Below are positions 60,158 through 64,000 of a stretch of DNA of 64,000 nt, one piece after another. The position numbers were made by a program, and so were the translations under genes. The notes beneath the pieces are model-generated. The model saw only the letters and a list, made by a program, of their open reading frames with translations, did no database searches and was not told where the DNA came from. The stretch is taken from contig NZ_REFA01000001.1 of NCBI RefSeq assembly GCF_003852705.1, forward strand, positions 239,952-303,951. Direction: 5' to 3'. Origin of the DNA: Amniculibacterium aquaticum. GTDB lineage: Bacteria; Bacteroidota; Bacteroidia; Flavobacteriales; Weeksellaceae. Each line of letters opens with the position of its first letter. Position 1 is the first letter of the stretch.

Positions 60158-61036
60158 TTATTTATTTTTCTCATACAATTGATGGATCAGCCCATCGGCA
60201 ACGGAAATTTTTGGGACATATATTTTTGAAATATCGGCCCAATGCAATACTTGGGTATATATCTCTAACGCAGGTGCCAAAACATCGGCTCTGTCTTCTC
60301 GAATGTTTAGTTGCTCCATTCTTTCGGCTACCGATAATTTCGAAATTTCTTTGTGCATTTTTTTCAGATACGACAAAGTCATGGCTTTGCCTTCTTTGGT
60401 TTTGCTTAGTGAAAATACCTTGTTGATGTTGCCTCCAGAGCCAATAGCTAAAATCGGTTGGTCGGATTTTATTTTGCTTTTAACCTCGTTCATCAGGTTT
60501 TCCCATTGCTTTTTTTCGACCAAATTGTTCAACAAACGAATGGTGCCGATGTTGTACGATTTTTTGAATTTCATTTTGCCTTTTTCATAAAAAGTGAGCT
60601 CTGTAGATCCACCTCCGACATCGATGTACAGATAGGCGAAGTCCTTGTCCATGCTTTCGGCAATGTGGTTTTCGTAGATGATGCCCGCCTCCTCGTCACC
60701 GGAAATAATTTCGATGTTGATGTTGGTGGTTTCTTGGACTATTTCTATCAAATCGTTTCCGTTTTTGGCGTCCCTCATGGCCGAGGTTGCACAGGCACGG
60801 TAATGTTCGACTTTGTAGATGTCCATCAGATCCTTGAAGATGTTCATGGTTTTTATAAACATGGCTTGTCGTTCCGGACCAATTTCACCGTTTTTGAATA
60901 CATCCATCCCCAGCCGAAGTGGGACTCTCAAAAGATTAAGCTTGGTGAATTCTTCTTTTTTTCCGGGTTGTTTTTTAACTTCGTTGATGAGCAATCTCGC
61001 GGCATTACTCCCAATATCGATGGCGGCTAATATCAT
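60158..61036 (-). CDS. ppx: Exopolyphosphatase (Ppx/GppA family)
   Basis: 292 residues, the short two-domain form without the C-terminal HD extension. AAIDIGSNAARLLI is the phosphate-1 motif, IDVGGGSTEL the phosphate-2 motif and IAIGSGGNINKV-type ILAIGSGGNINKV the adenosine-side motif. It removes terminal phosphates from polyphosphate, or hydrolyses pppGpp. It starts 12 bases after ppk1, so synthesis and breakdown of polyphosphate are cotranscribed. Confidence 0.92.
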   Translation of the reverse strand: MILAAIDIGSNAARLLINEVKKQPGKKEEFTKLNLLRVPLRLGMDVFKNGEIGPERQAMFIKTMNIFKDLMDIYKVEHYRACATSAMRDAKNGNDLIEIVQETTNINIEIISGDEEAGIIYENHIAESMDKDFAYLYIDVGGGSTELTFYEKGKMKFKKSYNIGTIRLLNNLVEKKQWENLMNEVKSKIKSDQPILAIGSGGNINKVFSLSKTKEGKAMTLSYLKKMHKEISKLSVAERMEQLNIREDRADVLAPALEIYTQVLHWADISKIYVPKISVADGLIHQLYEKNK

Positions 61037-61048
61037 GTTTTAGATAGA

Positions 61049-63121
61049 TTAATGGTTGTTTTTTACTCTGTTGTTCAGATAATGAAAGATCTCAATCTGA
61101 GATCGAAATTCCTTCTCGTTGGATTTCACATAATTATTGACAAGATTTTTATCCAAAATTCTGGCTTTTACATTGTCCTTCAACTGGATTCGTAGCAGTT
61201 CAACAATTTCTTTTTTTAAGGATTTCGATTTTATTTTTACAGCTGCTTCTACACGGTAATCCAAATTTCGTGTCATCCAATCGGCCGAGGAGATGTAGAT
61301 TTCTTCACTTCCTTTGTGGTGAAAATACATTACTCGAGCGTGTTCCAAATACTCATCTACAATAGAAATTGCATTCATTTTCTTTTTGAACGATTTTTGG
61401 TTGATGGCACAATAAATCCCACGAACGATCATGTTGATTTCGACACCGGCTTCTGCTGCCGAATATATTTTTTCGATGAGGCCTTTGTCGCTGAGCGAGT
61501 TTACTTTTAGGATGATTTCGGCTTTTCTACCGGCTTTGGCTTCTTCAATTTCTTTGTCGATGAGGAGTTCGATTTTCTCCCTCATAAAATTGGGACAGAC
61601 CAATAAATTTTTGAAGGTTTTCATGCTCTCCAAAGTCACCGTTTTTGGACTTTTTAGCACATTGAAAATTTTATTGATGTCCGCCATAATCTCCCTGTCC
61701 GAAGTCATCAAGAGGTGGTCGCCGTATATTTTTGCTGTTTTCTCATTAAAGTTTCCGGTACTCACAAATCCGTATTGTATGGTTTTGTTGTTGATTCTTT
61801 TTTTGATGATGCACAACTTGGCGTGTACCTTTCGGTTTGGGATTCCTGTGAGGACTTTAATGCCTTCGGTTTCCAGGATTTTTTTCCATTTCAGGTTGCT
61901 TTCCTCGTCGAACCGAGCTCTAAGTTCCAGCATGACCGTTACTTCTTTGCCGTTTCGTGCAGCACCAATCAAGGCATTTACAATTTTAGATTTTTCAGCC
62001 AATCGATAGGCGGTGAGGTTAATGGATCTTACATCCGGATCAATCGCGCTTTCCCGTATCAAATCAATTACAGGGGTAAACTGATGGTAGGGAAAGGTGA
62101 AAAGTAAATCTTTTTTCAGGATAATGTCCGAAATGCGATCTCCAGAATTGAGCTCTGGATGCCGGATTTGAGTTCGTTCCAACAGTTTTTTATGTTCCGA
62201 AAAAACATTAGGAAAATCCATAAAATGTTTGAAATTATGAATTTTTCCACCCGGGATGATGCTGTCTTTTTTTGTGAGATTTAGTTTTCTAATCAAAAAT
62301 TCTAACAAGGCATGATCCATATCTTTGTCAAAAACAAATCGGGTAGGCTTTCCTTTTCTACGGTTTTTTATTCCTTTTTCAATTTTATCAGCAAGTGTGG
62401 TGTTGATGTCGTTGTCCAGGTCAAACTCGGCATCTTTTGTAATTTTAAAAGCATGTGCATGGAATTCATCATAACCAAAATATGAGAAAATATGAGGCAA
62501 ACAAAGCTTAATGATCTCTTCCAAGAGGATGATGTTTTTCTCTTCACTGTTTTCTGGAATGATGAAAAACCGGCCTACAAATCTGGACGGCACTTCGATA
62601 ATCGCATATTGGCTGTGGTATTGTATGTTTTTTTTGCGCATCACAATGCCCAAGTATAGGCTTTTGTCCCGAAGATAGGGCATGGGTAGGTTTTCGTGCA
62701 ATATGATGGGTATGGTGTTGTTTTCTACCACTTCGTCAAAATATTTTACCACTTCTTCCTTTTGTTTTTTACTAAGATCTTTTATGGTTTTTATGTGGAC
62801 ATTTTGTTGAGCCATTTCTTTTTGGATGCTCTTCCAGGTTTTGTCAAAATTCTTTTGATGATCAATAACCGTATTGTTAATTTGATCGATGATTTTTGAG
62901 GGTGGAGCAAAAAAACTTCCGGTGATGAATTTGTCTTTGAAATCCATCGCTCTTTTGAGTCCGGCCACGCGAACCCTGAAAAATTCGTCCAGATTGTTGG
63001 AGAATATCCCTAAAAAACGAATTCGAAGATGCAAAGGAACGCTTTTGTCCATGGCTTCTTGCAATACTCTTTCGTTGAAGGCTAACCAAGTGAGATCTCG
63101 AGGATTAAAGGATGTTGGCAT
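61049..63121 (-). CDS. ppk1: Polyphosphate kinase 1
   Basis: 690 residues, four-domain PPK1. The N-terminus TWLAFNERVLQEA is the signature start, AYRLAEKSKIVNALI and VHAKLCIIKKR contain the two phospholipase-D-like active-site regions with the phosphorylated histidine, and SSADWMTRNLDYRVE the second. It makes polyphosphate from ATP at the membrane. Its promoter is at 63141-63169. Confidence 0.96.
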   Translation of the reverse strand: MPTSFNPRDLTWLAFNERVLQEAMDKSVPLHLRIRFLGIFSNNLDEFFRVRVAGLKRAMDFKDKFITGSFFAPPSKIIDQINNTVIDHQKNFDKTWKSIQKEMAQQNVHIKTIKDLSKKQKEEVVKYFDEVVENNTIPIILHENLPMPYLRDKSLYLGIVMRKKNIQYHSQYAIIEVPSRFVGRFFIIPENSEEKNIILLEEIIKLCLPHIFSYFGYDEFHAHAFKITKDAEFDLDNDINTTLADKIEKGIKNRRKGKPTRFVFDKDMDHALLEFLIRKLNLTKKDSIIPGGKIHNFKHFMDFPNVFSEHKKLLERTQIRHPELNSGDRISDIILKKDLLFTFPYHQFTPVIDLIRESAIDPDVRSINLTAYRLAEKSKIVNALIGAARNGKEVTVMLELRARFDEESNLKWKKILETEGIKVLTGIPNRKVHAKLCIIKKRINNKTIQYGFVSTGNFNEKTAKIYGDHLLMTSDREIMADINKIFNVLKSPKTVTLESMKTFKNLLVCPNFMREKIELLIDKEIEEAKAGRKAEIILKVNSLSDKGLIEKIYSAAEAGVEINMIVRGIYCAINQKSFKKKMNAISIVDEYLEHARVMYFHHKGSEEIYISSADWMTRNLDYRVEAAVKIKSKSLKKEIVELLRIQLKDNVKARILDKNLVNNYVKSNEKEFRSQIEIFHYLNNRVKNNH

Positions 63122-63140
63122 TGTGTTTGGGCTTATGATT

Positions 63141-63169
63141 CAAAAATACAGAATTAATCCTGATAACAA
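63141..63169 (-). promoter_or_regulatory. Promoter of ppk1-ppx
   Basis: On the minus strand, TTG (63169-63167), 18 bases, TATTTTTG (63148-63141), 20 bases before the ATG. It is ~30 bases from the divergent Crp/Fnr promoter. Confidence 0.65.
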
Positions 63170-63199
63170 GACAAATTTATATTAAATCTAAATAAGGCT

Positions 63200-63229
63200 T
63201 TGAACTCTGATTAAAAGTTTTTAAATTTG
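63200..63229 (+). promoter_or_regulatory. Promoter of the Crp/Fnr regulator gene
   Basis: TTG (63200-63202), 19 bases, TAAATTTG (63222-63229), 12 bases before the ATG. Confidence 0.65.
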
Positions 63230-63241
63230 GGAAATTCCTAA

Positions 63242-63844
63242 ATGAAGGCAATGGTAGAAGAAAATTTAGTTCGAGAAACGCACGGCGAAATAAAAAAAGC
63301 AATTAAAGGTGAGCGCATCGTTTGTGAGGGCGATTGTTCTCAGTATTTTTTTTATCTGATCGAAGGCGAGTTGTCGGTGTTTAATTTCACAGAAGAGGGC
63401 AAAGAGTTTCTTCAGCATAAGGTGATGAAGGAACATTTTTTTGGCGAACCCGCCGTTTTGTTGGGCAAGCCGTTTCCCGGATCGGTGGAGGTGAGTTCGG
63501 ACAAGGCAAAAATTCTCAAAATAAAGAGAGAAAATTTCTTGGACTACTTGTTGGGACATCCGGAAAAGTTGATGGAATTCACCAAATCCATTGCAGAAAA
63601 AGCCCTGAGAGGAAGCCAATCCTTGAAGAGTATCGTATTCTTAAATCCTGAAGATCGTATCCTGAATCAATTGAACGATTATAGAAATTCACAAGGAAAT
63701 CCAGGTGAGCCCTTACTGATCCCAATGACTCGAAAAGAAATATCCAACATGACGGGACTGCGAATAGAAACCGTAATCCGTACGATAAAAAAGATGGAAA
63801 AAGAAGATAAGCTGACCATTAAGAATGGAAAGGTTTATTTTTAA
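63242..63844 (+). CDS. Crp/Fnr-family transcription regulator
   Basis: 200 residues. An N-terminal cyclic-nucleotide-binding-like domain (ERIVCEGDCSQYFFYLIEGELSV, HFFGEPAVLLGKPFPGSVE) precedes a long dimer helix and a C-terminal helix-turn-helix (TRKEISNMTGLRIETVIRTIKKME). The cAMP pocket Arg-Ser pair is not evident, and the Fnr cysteine set is absent, so the effector is unknown. It is divergent from ppk1-ppx and is a candidate regulator of it. Confidence 0.92.
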   Translation: MKAMVEENLVRETHGEIKKAIKGERIVCEGDCSQYFFYLIEGELSVFNFTEEGKEFLQHKVMKEHFFGEPAVLLGKPFPGSVEVSSDKAKILKIKRENFLDYLLGHPEKLMEFTKSIAEKALRGSQSLKSIVFLNPEDRILNQLNDYRNSQGNPGEPLLIPMTRKEISNMTGLRIETVIRTIKKMEKEDKLTIKNGKVYF

Positions 63845-63881
63845 ATTCAATAAAAAATTCAAATTTATAATTTGAACTTGT

Positions 63882-64000
63882 TTAATGTTTCCTAATCAAA
63901 ATACAACAGAATGCGAGCAGATGAAAATCCCTCCAATGTTTTTCTTTAGTTTCATATCGTATTAATAGCGCTTTAAAGCTATCTATCCAAGCGTTCATTC
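63882..64000 (-). mobile_element. C-terminal end of a transposase (element continues past the window)
   Basis: On the minus strand, a 38-codon tail ends in TAA at 63884-63882: NAWIDSFKALLIRYETKE, HWRDFHLLAFCCILIRKH. This is the typical C-terminus of an IS5-like DDE transposase, with the NAW-x-D-x-F-K-x-L-L-x-R-x-E-T motif. Only the last residues are visible. A 7-base inverted repeat with a short spacer (TTCAAAT...ATTTGAA, 63858-63876) lies just outside it, near the expected IS end. Confidence 0.75.

Noticed and set aside
1..64000. CRISPR array or prophage
   Set aside because: No spaced identical repeats and no phage structural or integrase genes were seen.

Overview
The window looks like chromosome of a Flavobacteriia member of the Chryseobacterium/Elizabethkingia group (Weeksellaceae). 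The evidence is AT-rich DNA, promoters of the Bacteroidota type (TTG, 17-20 bases, TAnnTTTG), gliding-motility genes gldB and gldC, a type IX secretion C-terminal domain, a GYDIA-type GHMP kinase, a bacillithiol enzyme and a PafA alkaline phosphatase that keeps the active-site numbering of the Elizabethkingia enzyme. It is mostly ordinary core chromosome. I see no prophage, CRISPR array, rRNA operon or plasmid gene; one transposase fragment enters at the right edge.

Layout. 0-6 kb: the end of bshC, a LysM/periplasmic-binding lipid-envelope-type protein, fabD, a GYDIA kinase and pckA. 6-13.4 kb: aroQ, two tRNA-Glu genes around rpsT, a cell-wall amidase divergent from lptD, ridA, a small membrane protein and a DegP/HtrA protease. 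13.6-21.5 kb: a U32 protein with a ferredoxin, a folate cyclo-ligase, a membrane protein/lipoprotein pair of unknown function, a small Ala/Thr/Pro-rich lipoprotein, and the radA-rmuC-trmH operon. 21.5-31.7 kb: a structured intergenic repeat, a very large outer-membrane protein, a T9SS cargo protein, ribBA, a Pif1-like helicase, a nucleoid-associated protein and a PLP trans-sulfuration enzyme. 31.7-35.2 kb: gldC and gldB, tRNA-Phe, nadE and a barnase/barstar pair. 35.2-42.2 kb: pafA divergent from lptB (with an unusual C-terminal extension), a cobalamin adenosyltransferase, thiamine pyrophosphokinase, arginine decarboxylase, and an Fe-S pair (mrp, nifU-like).

42.2-56.5 kb is more accessory: a membrane metallophosphoesterase with an overlapping multi-span membrane protein, a GH92 mannosidase, a sialidase, a dicarboxylate/glutamate symporter, a TonB-family-like outer-membrane protein, two BON-domain proteins and agmatinase. 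GH92 and the sialidase together point to trimming of host-type glycans; agmatinase completes the arginine-to-putrescine route begun by the decarboxylase 15 kb earlier. 56.5-58 kb is a strikingly AT-rich patch with a second copy of the structured repeat, a frameshifted lipoprotein, a cysteine-rich ORF and a small membrane protein. 58-64 kb: an alpha/beta hydrolase, a HAD phosphatase, the polyphosphate operon ppk1-ppx, a divergent Crp/Fnr regulator and the transposase tail.

Most interesting points: a membrane-anchored barnase whose two cysteines sit at the positions joined by an engineered disulfide in barnase; two copies of a Flavo-1-like structured element; a membrane one-component-regulator-like protein coupled to a lipoprotein; an LptB with an extra ~115-residue domain; and the frameshifted AT-rich island. 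All identifications were made by eye from motifs and recalled family knowledge; no database search was run.
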